From contig JBBRQD010000002.1 of NCBI GenBank assembly GCA_038227045.1, positions 62,001 through 126,000 on the forward strand: a DNA stretch of 64,000 nucleotides. Direction: 5' to 3'. Below are positions 10,017-18,978 of this stretch, piece by piece. The notes under the pieces were generated by a model. It saw only the letters and a list, made by a program, of their open reading frames with translations, was not told the origin of the DNA and searched no databases. Numbering within the stretch: the stretch's first letter is position 1; each line of letters opens with the position of its first letter. The position numbers and the translations under genes were made by a program. The stretch comes from JANXLS01 sp038227045. GTDB taxonomy: Bacteria; Planctomycetota; SZUA-567; H5-PLA8.

Positions 10017-11918
10017 ATGCGCAGTCTAGTTGCTGTGATCGAATGGGGTCTGACAACGCTCCTGCTCGCCGCTATCGTGGCACACGCCGGCGAATTGAAG
10101 ATCACGCCCACACCCGAAGAATTATCCACGCGTGAATTGATCGCGGCGATTGTTGAGCACGGAGAGCGCGGCGAATGGACCGGCGATCTTGCGGCTCAAG
10201 CCGCCCTGCGCGGAATGTCCGGCGCGCTGGAATGCGTCGCCGCATTGAAATCGGACGCGCCTCGCCAGAACGAAATTCTGCTCGATCTGATCGCGCGCGC
10301 CGGGCGCTCGCGGCGATCCAACCCGGAATTGCTCAAACTCTACGATCCCGTTGCCTTCGATTATTTCTACACGGATAAATACGCGGCGCAGCAGCAGCGC
10401 ATTGCTGCGGCGCTGGAGCAGGACGCATGGCCGCGAGCGTTGCCGGACGCCGCGTTGCGCGCCGCTCCTGGACCCACGCTTGCATGGCTGCGCAAACAGG
10501 CTGCGTCTTCCGAACCGAATCTCGAACATCTGCGGCTGATCTTTCAGCAATGGGGCGTGTGGATCCGCTTTCACAACGAGCGTCAGTTTTCAGTTGACGT
10601 GTATGCCGCCATTGGCTCATTTGTGAAAAATGGGCCCATGGTTGCCCAGCCGGAATCGCGCGCCGCGCTGCTGCATTTCATCCGCGACACCTCCGCAATT
10701 TATGCGCGGAGCTTTGTGTTGGAGAGTTTGCGAAACGACTCGAGCTCGGTTCGAGCCGAAGCGTGCATGGCGCTGACCGCGCTGGGAGAAAAAGCACCGC
10801 CTGCGGAGTTGCTTACTTTCGCGCAAAAAGAAACCGACCCCACGGTGCTCGCCAAGTGCGCCAGCGCAATGCAAGCGTGGCCGCACGATCCGGCCGCCGG
10901 TGAGGCTGAACTGAAACTATTCGACCGCATAGACGATCCGAAAGTCCGGCGTGAAATTATGCATTCTGTTGCCGACACCTGCTGGCCACAGAGGCGCGAG
11001 ATTATTCAGCGCGGCTTTCAAAACCCCGATCATGGCGTGCTGGGCGCGGCTTTACAGGCTCTGGCCAAAAAGTCGATCCCCGAAATGCTTCCACAATTGT
11101 TCGAGTTGCTGGAGAAATACGACACGACTCCCCCGTTGCTCGTGGATGCGCTCGGGGCGCTGGCCGATTCGCGCGCCGCGCCGCGTTTGATTCACTGGCT
11201 AAAAACCGAAAGCAATCCGGCATTGAAACTCAAGCTGATTCTGGCGCTTGAAAAAACCGGCGGCGATCAAGCCGCCGCTGCGCTGGCTGAGATGCTGCGC
11301 TCTGAGACTTCGCCCCTGCTCGCCGAGCATTTGGCGGGTATCGCCGGGCGTGCGAGGATCGAGTCAGCTATTCCGACCTTGATTGCACTCGCCACGGACG
11401 CGACCGCGCCGGCAACGGTTCGGTTGCAATCAATCTGGTCGCTGGGCTGTTTTGACACTGCGTCCGCGCGAGACGCGTTGCGCGGCATGCGCGCCAATTT
11501 GGAACGATCCTCTCCAGACACGCAGACTGGGGCGTCACAAAAGAGCCCGGAGATTGACGCCACACGGGCGCTTGTTGCCATGGCCCGGCTGCGCATGAAG
11601 GATGCGGTCGCCGATGACGAAGTCATGCGCCTGTATGAACACGGGACGCCAGCCGCGCAGTTGTCCATTCTCATGGCGCTGACGGAAATGAAACGCGATC
11701 ACCCGGCGATTGCGAAGGGGCTGGAGTCGCAGGATTTTGCGCTGATGCGCGCGGCCATCGCCGCGGCGGGCGCAGCCGCTCCGGAGAAATACCGCGCGCA
11801 ATTACTGGATTTGGAGCACGCCCCGTTTATTCAAACCCTTTTGGAATCCAGTCTCGACACCGTTGAACTGGAGCACGTATTTAACAAGGCGTTGCAGCGG
11901 CCGGAGGATACACATTGA
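10017..11918 (+). CDS. Exported HEAT-repeat protein
   Basis: 633 aa with an N-terminal signal peptide (MRSLVAVIEWGLTTLLLAAIVAHA). Most of the mature protein is a series of paired helices with HEAT/Armadillo-like spacing, for example SSVRAEACMALTALGEKA, LVDALGALADSRAAPRLIHW and GDQAAAALAEMLRS. HEAT arrays are usually protein-protein scaffolds and no catalytic motif is seen. It lies 5 nt after the CBM9-like gene and its stop overlaps the next start, so it is translated as part of the same unit. The 512-aa product at 28925-30463 is the equivalent HEAT protein in the opposite-strand array. A scaffold for the secreted glycan-binding proteins is a plausible role, not shown by sequence. Confidence 0.85.
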   Translation: MRSLVAVIEWGLTTLLLAAIVAHAGELKITPTPEELSTRELIAAIVEHGERGEWTGDLAAQAALRGMSGALECVAALKSDAPRQNEILLDLIARAGRSRRSNPELLKLYDPVAFDYFYTDKYAAQQQRIAAALEQDAWPRALPDAALRAAPGPTLAWLRKQAASSEPNLEHLRLIFQQWGVWIRFHNERQFSVDVYAAIGSFVKNGPMVAQPESRAALLHFIRDTSAIYARSFVLESLRNDSSSVRAEACMALTALGEKAPPAELLTFAQKETDPTVLAKCASAMQAWPHDPAAGEAELKLFDRIDDPKVRREIMHSVADTCWPQRREIIQRGFQNPDHGVLGAALQALAKKSIPEMLPQLFELLEKYDTTPPLLVDALGALADSRAAPRLIHWLKTESNPALKLKLILALEKTGGDQAAAALAEMLRSETSPLLAEHLAGIAGRARIESAIPTLIALATDATAPATVRLQSIWSLGCFDTASARDALRGMRANLERSSPDTQTGASQKSPEIDATRALVAMARLRMKDAVADDEVMRLYEHGTPAAQLSILMALTEMKRDHPAIAKGLESQDFALMRAAIAAAGAAAPEKYRAQLLDLEHAPFIQTLLESSLDTVELEHVFNKALQRPEDTH

Positions 11919-12508
11919 AAACGGCAAACTGTTTTTTGCGCGCTATACTTGCGCCGCTCGTTGGCGTCTCCATCGTGTTCGCGTTCATCACACGGCCCAC
12001 GGCGCATGAATCGCCGGTCGATCACGTCGAACGTTCTCTTCGGCTGTCGATCGCCGGCGACAAGATTGTCATCAGCTACCGCCTGCAAATCACGGAGCGC
12101 GCGGCGCTGCTGCAACTTCACCGGATGGATACGGACAAAAATGGAACGATCTCCGGCAAGGAGCGCGATACGTTTTTCAATTCTTTCAGTGCGCAATTGG
12201 CGGCTCAGCTCAAGCTTGAAATAGACAGGCGGGCGATTGAAGTGAAACCCGCGGCGCCCGTGAAACTCGATGCGGAATTCGGACAAACGTATGTTTTCTC
12301 CGCACCCCTGAATGTAATGGGCCCAGGGATGCACGCTGGAAATCTGCTCGACGAATATTCACGCGCGTATCCAGGCGCGTACCGCGTCCGCGCGGAAGAA
12401 CGCAAGATCGGCGTCGCGCAGATTCAGCTTCGAATGAACAAAGACAACCCTGCCGCACAAGAACATCCCGGCATGATGACGATCGATTTTGATGTAATTC
12501 AGCCGTGA
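11915..12508 (+). CDS. Small secreted EF-hand protein
   Basis: 197 aa from a TTG start that overlaps the previous stop (TTGA). The start is supported by GGAGG at 11903-11907 with 7-nt spacing and by a signal-like N-terminus ending around PTAHE. Residues 72-83 form a canonical EF-hand loop (DTDKNGTISGKE) with Asp72, Asp74, Asn76 and Glu83 in calcium-coordinating positions. The layout (a short beta domain, then an EF-hand, then DGR-like strands) resembles the extracytoplasmic N-terminal region found in front of some nickel/cobalt-type membrane transporters, but no membrane domain follows. Calcium binding is well supported; a transporter relationship is a guess. There is no counterpart in the opposite-strand array. 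Confidence 0.75.
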   Translation: MKTANCFLRAILAPLVGVSIVFAFITRPTAHESPVDHVERSLRLSIAGDKIVISYRLQITERAALLQLHRMDTDKNGTISGKERDTFFNSFSAQLAAQLKLEIDRRAIEVKPAAPVKLDAEFGQTYVFSAPLNVMGPGMHAGNLLDEYSRAYPGAYRVRAEERKIGVAQIQLRMNKDNPAAQEHPGMMTIDFDVIQP

Positions 12509-12669
12509 TGCGCCGCTTGCATTCGGTAATTTGCCGCCCTACCCGCCGCATTTATTCTGCCCTTTTTGCAGCGCTCTGAAAAAAGGTGGAGGATTCCGAT
12601 TGGGCGCGGTTTAGATATGGATATCACTACCCAGGGCAACATTCGTTCATTTGAATTCGAGGTGTTTCG
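12509..12669. other. Intergenic spacer before the glycosidase gene
   Basis: A 161-nt gap, the only sizeable one in this array. It holds a weak hairpin with arms CCTTTTT (12561-12567) and AAAAAGG (12580-12586) but no following T-run, so it is not a convincing terminator. A GAGG at 12659-12662 serves the next gene. The gap could hold a separate promoter for the glycosidase, though I see no clear -35/-10 pair. Confidence 0.4.
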
Positions 12670-15513
12670 GTGACTGCAAATTGCAAATTTAAGACACGAA
12701 AAATGGACACGGTTCTCGCCCAATTTATCGTCCTCACATCATTCTTCCTCTTTTCGCAACCGCCGCGCCTTCACGCGGGCGACGTCAAACTGGAGCCTAT
12801 TCAAGGCCCGACTGACGATAGCCCCGAAGGCTATTCCGTCACGACGCCGACTTACACCGCAAAGCTCAACAAAAGCGGCCAGATCGTTTCGGTCAAGCTT
12901 GGTGACTTGGAACTCTTGGAGGGCGGCATTCGCCTTGGGACGGGTGGCAAACATGAAAATCCCGACTTCGTCAAAATAGCCGCTCCCCAGACAATGCAAC
13001 TCAACTTCCCCAGCCGCCCGGTCGCCAGCGTCAAGTTTGAAGAAAGCGGATTTGTCCTCACGGTCAAGAATCAGAGAAAGACGTGGGACTTCGGCGTGTA
13101 CTACACACTTTCGGCGCACGCGCAAACGATCACATCGAAAGATCTTGGATACGAAAATCTTGCGCTTCCCCTGCTCAAGGGCCGCACCGCGCACTGGCAG
13201 ACGAACTATACGTTCGACGACGGAAGCATCGTCAGCGTCGTTCAAGCGGGGCCTGGCAACCGTATCAACGGCGATGACAACGGCTGGTTCACCGGCTTTG
13301 CATGGACCCGCGGGCAATTGGAAGTCGGAGGCACTTACACTTTCACCTTCAGCTTTCAGAAAGGACCGCCAGGGAAAAAAGTGCTGTCCGCTCCTCCATT
13401 TATCATTCAATCGGAGCGATTGGGTAACATTTACAACTCCGGAGAAACGCCGGCGTTCAAACTTGAATTCCGGAAAGAGCACTATCAGAAACTATTGGGC
13501 GTGATAGACGGCATTGTGCTGGAATACCGCATTCGCGATTTGTGGGCGCGGACGGTCGATACGCAACAGATCCCCATTAACTTCGCGGACATTCACGAAG
13601 AAGAGAGACTGCGTGCAAAAATCGCCGTCATACCCGTTGAGTTCAAAATCTCAAAGAAGGGATGGTTCGAAGTCGATTTTACGCTGAAAGACAAGAATGG
13701 AAAACTCGTCGAGAACCACGCGTCCACCTCGTTCTCCATTCTTACCGCGACTGAGGGACTGCTCAATGTACCGCTCCCGGAACATGCCGACATTTATGAA
13801 TTCGACGCCCTGCTGGGTTTGCGGTGTAATCGGGAAAACATTAATTGGGACAGTGTGTTCCCCGCCGCCCTGAACGTGGATAAACCGGAACTGCCGACAT
13901 CAGGCTTGAAAACAAGCCCCTCGGAATCGGGGGACGACATACTCAAAGGTCTTCCAGGCGATCTTTCCAACGAAAAGCCAGTTCCCAAGAAAAAGGAGTT
14001 GGTCGCTGATTGGGCCCCATTGGACAGACAGATGGCGGCCGCTCAGAACGCCAAGACTAAATATGGGATGACCGTTTTCTGGCTTATGGAATTGCCCAAA
14101 GCAGGAGTAAAAAGTCTCGACCGGCTCGAAGAGGGTCTTTTCAAAATTATCAGCCACTATAAGGATTCGAACAAAAATTGGATGCTCTATAACGAACCCA
14201 ATCTAACCATGTCTCCGGATGCTTATGTCAAGAATTGTCTTAAGCCTCTGCACAGGGCCGCTCGCCGGGCCGATCCGGACGCCAAGGTCATGGGGCCCGA
14301 TACGTGTGGCGTCAATCCTGCGTGGCTTGAGGCCGTATACAAAGCCGGCGGGGAAATGGACATCATGGATATGCATCCCTACAGCGGCCATCAGCGCGGT
14401 TGGGAGGAACACGATATGGCCGGAGCGTGGCAAAAAGCCAAGGACATCATGGCCGCGCATGGTGACGGAGGCAAGGAAGTCTGGTCTACGGAATCAGGAT
14501 ACGCATGGGATCTAGGCCGCCTGGGGACCGTTCAACAAGCCAAGAATATCGTGCGCCAATATCCCATCGCGGAATCCGTGGGAATACCGAAGAATCATTT
14601 TTTCTTTTACTATACCTGTTACGTCGGTTTTATAAAAATGTACATAGTTGAACAGGATAGATGCCTGTTACCTGGTGCCGTTGCGGCACGAGTACAGAGC
14701 GAACAGCTTGTAGGGGCGGCATTTGCGGGAAAGAAGGCCATTGGCCGCGACAAAGAGGCCTATCTATACCAGAGCGCCAACGAGGATGTCTGGATGGTAT
14801 GGAGCCTCGATTTTGCGACGACGTTCGAGGCCGATATTTCCAGCAAGAAGCTTTCAGCCGTCGATATGATGGGCAATCCGATCGCGATTGATTCAAAGCC
14901 CATCGCCGATAAGCTCCATCTCAAAATTCCGATTTCAGGCTACCCCATTTATATTCGAATGGACCGCGGATCGAAAGTCGATGCGTCCATTCCGGACCTC
15001 GGCCCCAATTTGGCCCGGCAGGACGGCGTCCGGGTAACGGCCTCGTCCGAAGAGAAGCCGGGTATGACAAGCAAAGTGATCGATGGTATTTGGAACGCCG
15101 AAAATTCCAGCAGCTTTGAGGAGCATATCTGGCTGTCGGCGAAAAGTATGAAGGATCCGGGTGTTAAAGACGCGTGGCTGGAGATCGCGCTGCCGCGCAA
15201 AGCGACGGTAAGTCACGTACACATTTACGCGCCAACCAGCATCTGCGGCTTGCCTGGACTGCGCGATTTCAAAGTCCTGGCCTTCGATTCGGCAAAAGGA
15301 GATTGGCGCGTTGTGGGACAAGTCGAAAATTCGGAAGAGGCGTGGGTCTTTCACATCGATTTTCCGGCGGTCGAGACCGATAAAATAAAGATATTCATTA
15401 CGGACCTCAACAATGGATTCAAGCTGGAAGACAAGACCAGCTACACCGACATGAAGCCGCGCATTTCAGAGGTGGAAATCTATGGGGGCGCAGATTCTCC
15501 AGCGCCCAAGTAA
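12670..15513 (+). CDS. Secreted clan GH-A glycoside hydrolase with C-terminal F5/8-type domain
   Basis: 947 aa. A GTG start at 12670 is chosen because GAGG (12659-12662) sits 7 nt upstream; the in-frame ATG at 12703 lacks a Shine-Dalgarno. Either gives a signal peptide ending near RLHAG. After an N-terminal beta-rich region (about 40-330) comes a barrel with WMLYNEPN, Glu509 as likely acid/base, and VWSTESGY, Glu608 as likely nucleophile, about 99 residues apart as in retaining clan GH-A families such as GH39 or GH5. Residues about 781-941 form an F5/8 type C-like module (SKVIDGIWN, ISEVEIYG). Substrate and exact GH family cannot be told from sequence alone. It is the one barrel in the arrays with both catalytic glutamates clearly kept. 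Confidence 0.82.
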   Translation: MTANCKFKTRKMDTVLAQFIVLTSFFLFSQPPRLHAGDVKLEPIQGPTDDSPEGYSVTTPTYTAKLNKSGQIVSVKLGDLELLEGGIRLGTGGKHENPDFVKIAAPQTMQLNFPSRPVASVKFEESGFVLTVKNQRKTWDFGVYYTLSAHAQTITSKDLGYENLALPLLKGRTAHWQTNYTFDDGSIVSVVQAGPGNRINGDDNGWFTGFAWTRGQLEVGGTYTFTFSFQKGPPGKKVLSAPPFIIQSERLGNIYNSGETPAFKLEFRKEHYQKLLGVIDGIVLEYRIRDLWARTVDTQQIPINFADIHEEERLRAKIAVIPVEFKISKKGWFEVDFTLKDKNGKLVENHASTSFSILTATEGLLNVPLPEHADIYEFDALLGLRCNRENINWDSVFPAALNVDKPELPTSGLKTSPSESGDDILKGLPGDLSNEKPVPKKKELVADWAPLDRQMAAAQNAKTKYGMTVFWLMELPKAGVKSLDRLEEGLFKIISHYKDSNKNWMLYNEPNLTMSPDAYVKNCLKPLHRAARRADPDAKVMGPDTCGVNPAWLEAVYKAGGEMDIMDMHPYSGHQRGWEEHDMAGAWQKAKDIMAAHGDGGKEVWSTESGYAWDLGRLGTVQQAKNIVRQYPIAESVGIPKNHFFFYYTCYVGFIKMYIVEQDRCLLPGAVAARVQSEQLVGAAFAGKKAIGRDKEAYLYQSANEDVWMVWSLDFATTFEADISSKKLSAVDMMGNPIAIDSKPIADKLHLKIPISGYPIYIRMDRGSKVDASIPDLGPNLARQDGVRVTASSEEKPGMTSKVIDGIWNAENSSSFEEHIWLSAKSMKDPGVKDAWLEIALPRKATVSHVHIYAPTSICGLPGLRDFKVLAFDSAKGDWRVVGQVENSEEAWVFHIDFPAVETDKIKIFITDLNNGFKLEDKTSYTDMKPRISEVEIYGGADSPAPK

Positions 15514-15543
15514 ACGATGAATCAAAATGCCGGCTGCGAATCG

Positions 15544-15873
15544 TTATGGATTGTCTTGATAATGAATCGCCAGCCAGATCGTTTTTTGCGCAGGATCGGT
15601 CCAATCGACGCGATGCCGCCGGTGCGCCGTGATGTTGATGAAATCGCCGGTTTTCAGTTCCACGACACCGTCTTCGAATCGGACCCGGGCGGTGCCTTGG
15701 AGCACCAGCACCCATTCGTGCCAGTCCTGGTCATACCAAAAATCTTTGGGCGACGCGTGTCCTTGGGATACGATCCGTTCAATGCGAACATCTGCCGCGC
15801 ATCCGAGCGTCTCAATAAGCTCGTTGGGCAACTGCTCGGGCAAATCGCCGAAGATGTTCGAGGTGTCGCTCAT
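15544..15873 (-). CDS. Small cupin-domain protein
   Basis: 109 aa, single-domain cupin. Motif 1 reads WHEWVLVLQGTARVRFEDG and motif 2 includes LKTGDFINITAHRRHRV, giving His residues for a possible metal site. A GGAAAG sequence precedes the ATG. It lies 23 nt downstream of the lactonase-like gene on the same strand and converges with the glycosidase gene across only 30 nt. Cupins of this size include sugar isomerases and small-molecule sensors; the ligand cannot be assigned. Confidence 0.85.
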   Translation of the reverse strand: MSDTSNIFGDLPEQLPNELIETLGCAADVRIERIVSQGHASPKDFWYDQDWHEWVLVLQGTARVRFEDGVVELKTGDFINITAHRRHRVDWTDPAQKTIWLAIHYQDNP

Positions 15874-15896
15874 TTTCTTTCCGGCCGATACTCAAA

Positions 15897-18020
15897 TTAA
15901 AAGCGCGCTTGGCCCCGGACGAACGAAAGCCGCACGATTTCGCTGAAGCTCTTGCCGTTGTACTGGATGAGCACCAATAGCTTTTTCGGCAAGCCGCCGG
16001 AATCAAGCGTGACACCCGTTGAGAGCGCCGCTTTGAGCTGGCCTTTGAGCCGCAGGGAGAGTCTGGCATTCGCGCCGCTGATGGCCGCCTTCTTGCGAAC
16101 GCGCAAAGTCGCCTGGCCGTTTGCGGTCGCCGCGACGCCCCTTTTATTGAAGAGCAGAATGCGCGTCAATCCGCCCATGTTCAGCGTTATGGAGAGGCCT
16201 TCCGCTGATTGGCCGGGATTCAATTGCAGATCGCTGTCGAGGCTCAGACTATCACTTCGTTTCGCAAAGCGAATCGTACCGTGCTCTGACAGAATCGCGG
16301 AGGTGCCGGGGAGTATTGTCGCCTCACCGACGACCACCGACGTGGGCGCGATTGTGACAGTGCCACTGCGCGGATTTTGGGCTGTCAATGAAGCATTGTA
16401 CGTGCCTGCGACAGTATAAATGTGCTGAACTTGCAGTCCCGTGGCGAGCGGCGAACCGTCGCCGAAATCCCAGGTGACGACAGCATCGGCGGGATCGACC
16501 GCGGCCATAAAAGTGGTCGTTAAATCGGTGACCGCGGGGTTGGGCGCAAACGCTGGCCCGCTGGTAAATGCGGGCTTTTGGTCTCCCGTGACTGTGTACA
16601 TCGCAAGCACGGAAACGGGGTTCCCCACTGTATTCGATTCGATCGCGGAGATCGTGAACGTGAAGTCCCCTTCCCGTGTCGGCGTGCCGCTAAGAAGCCC
16701 ATTCGGGCTTAGATTCAAACCGTCGGGCAACGAACCGGCGGTCACGGAAAAGGAATACGGTGCGGTGCCACCGCTGGCTGCCAACATTTGACTGTAGGCC
16801 GTGCCGATCTTGGGCGCTGCGAGCGTCGCAGGCGAAATCGTGAGACTCGACAAATACGCCATCCCGCCAAGGCGGCCGGTGGCGCCCAGCGAATCGCCGG
16901 GCTGAACCGCCGGAACGCTTAATATTCCAGTCGACGAATTGATCGGGAATGCAGACACGTTGCGGCTGTCTCCGTTCGCGGCAAACAAAAATGTGCCCGC
17001 GCCATTCAACGCAAGCACGTCCGTGGTTGTGCCTCCCGACGCGAAGGGCAGACCTTGTTGCACGGGATTGAGTGTCGTGCCGCTGCCACTGCCATTGATC
17101 TGAAAAACAGCCACCTGGTTGCCCGGAGGGACGCCGTTGTTCCCGCGATCCGTCACCATGTAAAACCCGTTTGGATGGATAACGCCATGCACAGCGGTCG
17201 TCAATCCGGTGGAAAATGGATTGGCCGCGACGGCGCTTGGAATGCCATTCGCCGTGGTGAACACGCGCGCTTGCCCACTGGAAGAATTCGCTAAAAAAAG
17301 ACGCCCGGCCGAATCCGTCGCGTACGCCACGGCAAAGAAATTTCCGGAATCGAAGGGCGAGCCGGCAAGTGCGGTCAGCACACCGCTTGACGCGTCCACA
17401 CTAAAGCCGGCCACAGTGCTGATGGTTTGTCCACCGGAATACACGTAACTTCCATCGTGGCTGAAACACGTCGAAAACGGTTGCGACCCTCCCATATCAA
17501 AGGGACTTCCGGCGGCGGCGGCGGCGGTTGTCGCGGTGATTTGAAAGCTCGCCAACAGACCCGACACATTGTTGAGCACGGCCCCAGTCAGAACCGGAGA
17601 TCCACTGGGATGAACTGCCACCGTGCGCCATTGTCCCGATCCCAGAGCGATTGGGCTGAACGGCAGGAGCGTCAGCGCGCCCGTCGCGGGGTTGATTGAA
17701 TACGCGCTTAGAGTCAGCGATCCGCCATTGATTGCGTACAGGCGCAGATTCGTACTGTCGATCGTCAAGCGCTCGCTCGGGCGCAACGTGTCGCCATTAC
17801 CGCCCGTTGCCATGGGGAATCCCGGCAAAAGTGAGAGCGCGCCGCTGGCTTCGTCCACCGAATAGCCGTAGATTTGGTTGCCGCTGGGGATGTCGTTGAG
17901 CACATAAAGCAGGCCGGCGGCGTGGGCCGGCGCGGTCGAAAAAACTGAGATCGTCAGGGCCAGCAAGGCCGGCAAAATCCGTCGCATTGGACTGACTGCG
18001 ACGCGCTTGCTCAACGACAT
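15897..18020 (-). CDS. Secreted lactonase-like beta-propeller protein with Ig-like and PKD domains
   Basis: 707 aa starting with a signal peptide (MSLSKRVAVSPMRRILPALL then a hydrophobic run and AHA). Residues about 35-395 are a seven-bladed propeller of the 6-phosphogluconolactonase/YncE-like type (GLLYVLNDIPSGNQIYGYSV, repeated SPFDxG blade ends). Residues about 396-480 resemble a putative Ig (He_PIG) repeat (PYSFSVTAGSLPDGLNLSPN), and about 481-570 a PKD domain (VVTWDFGDGSP, HIYTVAGTYNASLT). The last 130 residues are beta-rich without a known match. Lactonase activity is unlikely to be its real job given the adhesion-type modules. It follows the long - strand operon after a 96-nt gap, so it may have its own promoter. 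Confidence 0.82.
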   Translation of the reverse strand: MSLSKRVAVSPMRRILPALLALTISVFSTAPAHAAGLLYVLNDIPSGNQIYGYSVDEASGALSLLPGFPMATGGNGDTLRPSERLTIDSTNLRLYAINGGSLTLSAYSINPATGALTLLPFSPIALGSGQWRTVAVHPSGSPVLTGAVLNNVSGLLASFQITATTAAAAAGSPFDMGGSQPFSTCFSHDGSYVYSGGQTISTVAGFSVDASSGVLTALAGSPFDSGNFFAVAYATDSAGRLFLANSSSGQARVFTTANGIPSAVAANPFSTGLTTAVHGVIHPNGFYMVTDRGNNGVPPGNQVAVFQINGSGSGTTLNPVQQGLPFASGGTTTDVLALNGAGTFLFAANGDSRNVSAFPINSSTGILSVPAVQPGDSLGATGRLGGMAYLSSLTISPATLAAPKIGTAYSQMLAASGGTAPYSFSVTAGSLPDGLNLSPNGLLSGTPTREGDFTFTISAIESNTVGNPVSVLAMYTVTGDQKPAFTSGPAFAPNPAVTDLTTTFMAAVDPADAVVTWDFGDGSPLATGLQVQHIYTVAGTYNASLTAQNPRSGTVTIAPTSVVVGEATILPGTSAILSEHGTIRFAKRSDSLSLDSDLQLNPGQSAEGLSITLNMGGLTRILLFNKRGVAATANGQATLRVRKKAAISGANARLSLRLKGQLKAALSTGVTLDSGGLPKKLLVLIQYNGKSFSEIVRLSFVRGQARF

Positions 18021-18116
18021 GGTTGAGATTCCTATGAGTGAATGGGCAGTACGAACTCGACCAAACTCACTCGAGTGTACACGAAAGCGACGATTGCGCG
18101 AGCGGCTTGACCGCGT

Positions 18117-18977
18117 TCACTTGGCGCAAAGAATCGTCTTCATGGCCATGGGGCTGACGTGCGGGCATCCAGTCACGACGGGACTCCAAGACAGTTGGCG
18201 ATGCAGACGTTTGTCTTCCGGCTTTGCGCCCGGCAACCAGATATAGCGAATGAAATTGGCGCGAAATGTTTGTCCGGCGTTCAACTGTCCGGGCAATTCC
18301 CGCATGACCAGAATCTCTTCCATCGGAATTGCCATTTCGACAATCCATCCGACTTGTTTGCCGTCTTCTTCCAAAACAGACGCGGCGGCCCGAAAGCCTT
18401 TCAAGTCCCACTCGATCTTCGTTTGGTGATTTTTCATTTGCGCCCAATCGAGCTTATCCGCGGGAAACGCCGGCGCCGGCGACCAGCGGTGGTAGTAGTC
18501 GCCGGTAATGCCTTTGGGACTGGCCTGCAGTTCCGCGTACTGCGTGTTGTCGGTTCCCACGTCCATGAACACTTCGGCCACGTCCTGCTCGTAGAGTTTG
18601 TCGTCGTGGTTCTGCATCGTTGAAAAAATCGGGCCCGGCTGCCGGCACTCGAAAGCGACATAGATATTTTTCTCGTCCCAAAGCACGCGCGTGGTGGTGG
18701 CGTATTCCGGTTTTCCCGCAACACTCGTGTCGCCCGGCGGAAACGGTGCAACGAATGCTGATGTCGGCGCGGCTGTTTTCCACGCCGGATCGTCCATGTG
18801 CCCGGTTAGCGCCGGTGGCTTGGCAACGTATTTTGCGGTGAGTTCCGGGACTGCCGGCTTCGCGGGCTCCGCATCGGCCGCGGACGCATTGGCGACCCAC
18901 ACGCCGGCAACTAGGACGGCGCAAATTCCAAACGAGAGCATATTGCTTTTTGATTTCAACGGATTGCGTCGGTTCAT
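18117..18977 (-). CDS. Secreted CBM9-like carbohydrate-binding protein
   Basis: 286 aa. The start at 18977 is 1 nt after the preceding stop (TAA-G-ATG), and the N-terminus has a signal peptide (MNRRNPLKSKSNMLSFGICA then a hydrophobic run and ASA). The mature protein is one CBM9/DOMON-like domain: GHMDDPAWKTAAPTS, VLWDEKNIYVAFECR, DVAEVFMDVGTDNTQYAELQ and a late GWIVEMAIPMEE strand. Trp and acidic residues in these positions usually line the sugar site. It is the last gene of the tightly packed - strand operon and a paralogue of the 308-aa protein at 9085-10011, which occupies a similar place in the + strand array. Confidence 0.85.
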   Translation of the reverse strand: MNRRNPLKSKSNMLSFGICAVLVAGVWVANASAADAEPAKPAVPELTAKYVAKPPALTGHMDDPAWKTAAPTSAFVAPFPPGDTSVAGKPEYATTTRVLWDEKNIYVAFECRQPGPIFSTMQNHDDKLYEQDVAEVFMDVGTDNTQYAELQASPKGITGDYYHRWSPAPAFPADKLDWAQMKNHQTKIEWDLKGFRAAASVLEEDGKQVGWIVEMAIPMEEILVMRELPGQLNAGQTFRANFIRYIWLPGAKPEDKRLHRQLSWSPVVTGCPHVSPMAMKTILCAK

Positions 18978-18978
18978 C

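Noticed and set aside
12561..12586. Hairpin before the glycosidase as a terminator
   Set aside because: An A/T-rich stem with no downstream T-run; not convincing.
12703..12705. ATG at 12703 as start of the glycosidase
   Set aside because: No Shine-Dalgarno; GTG at 12670 has GAGG 7 nt upstream and still yields a signal peptide.
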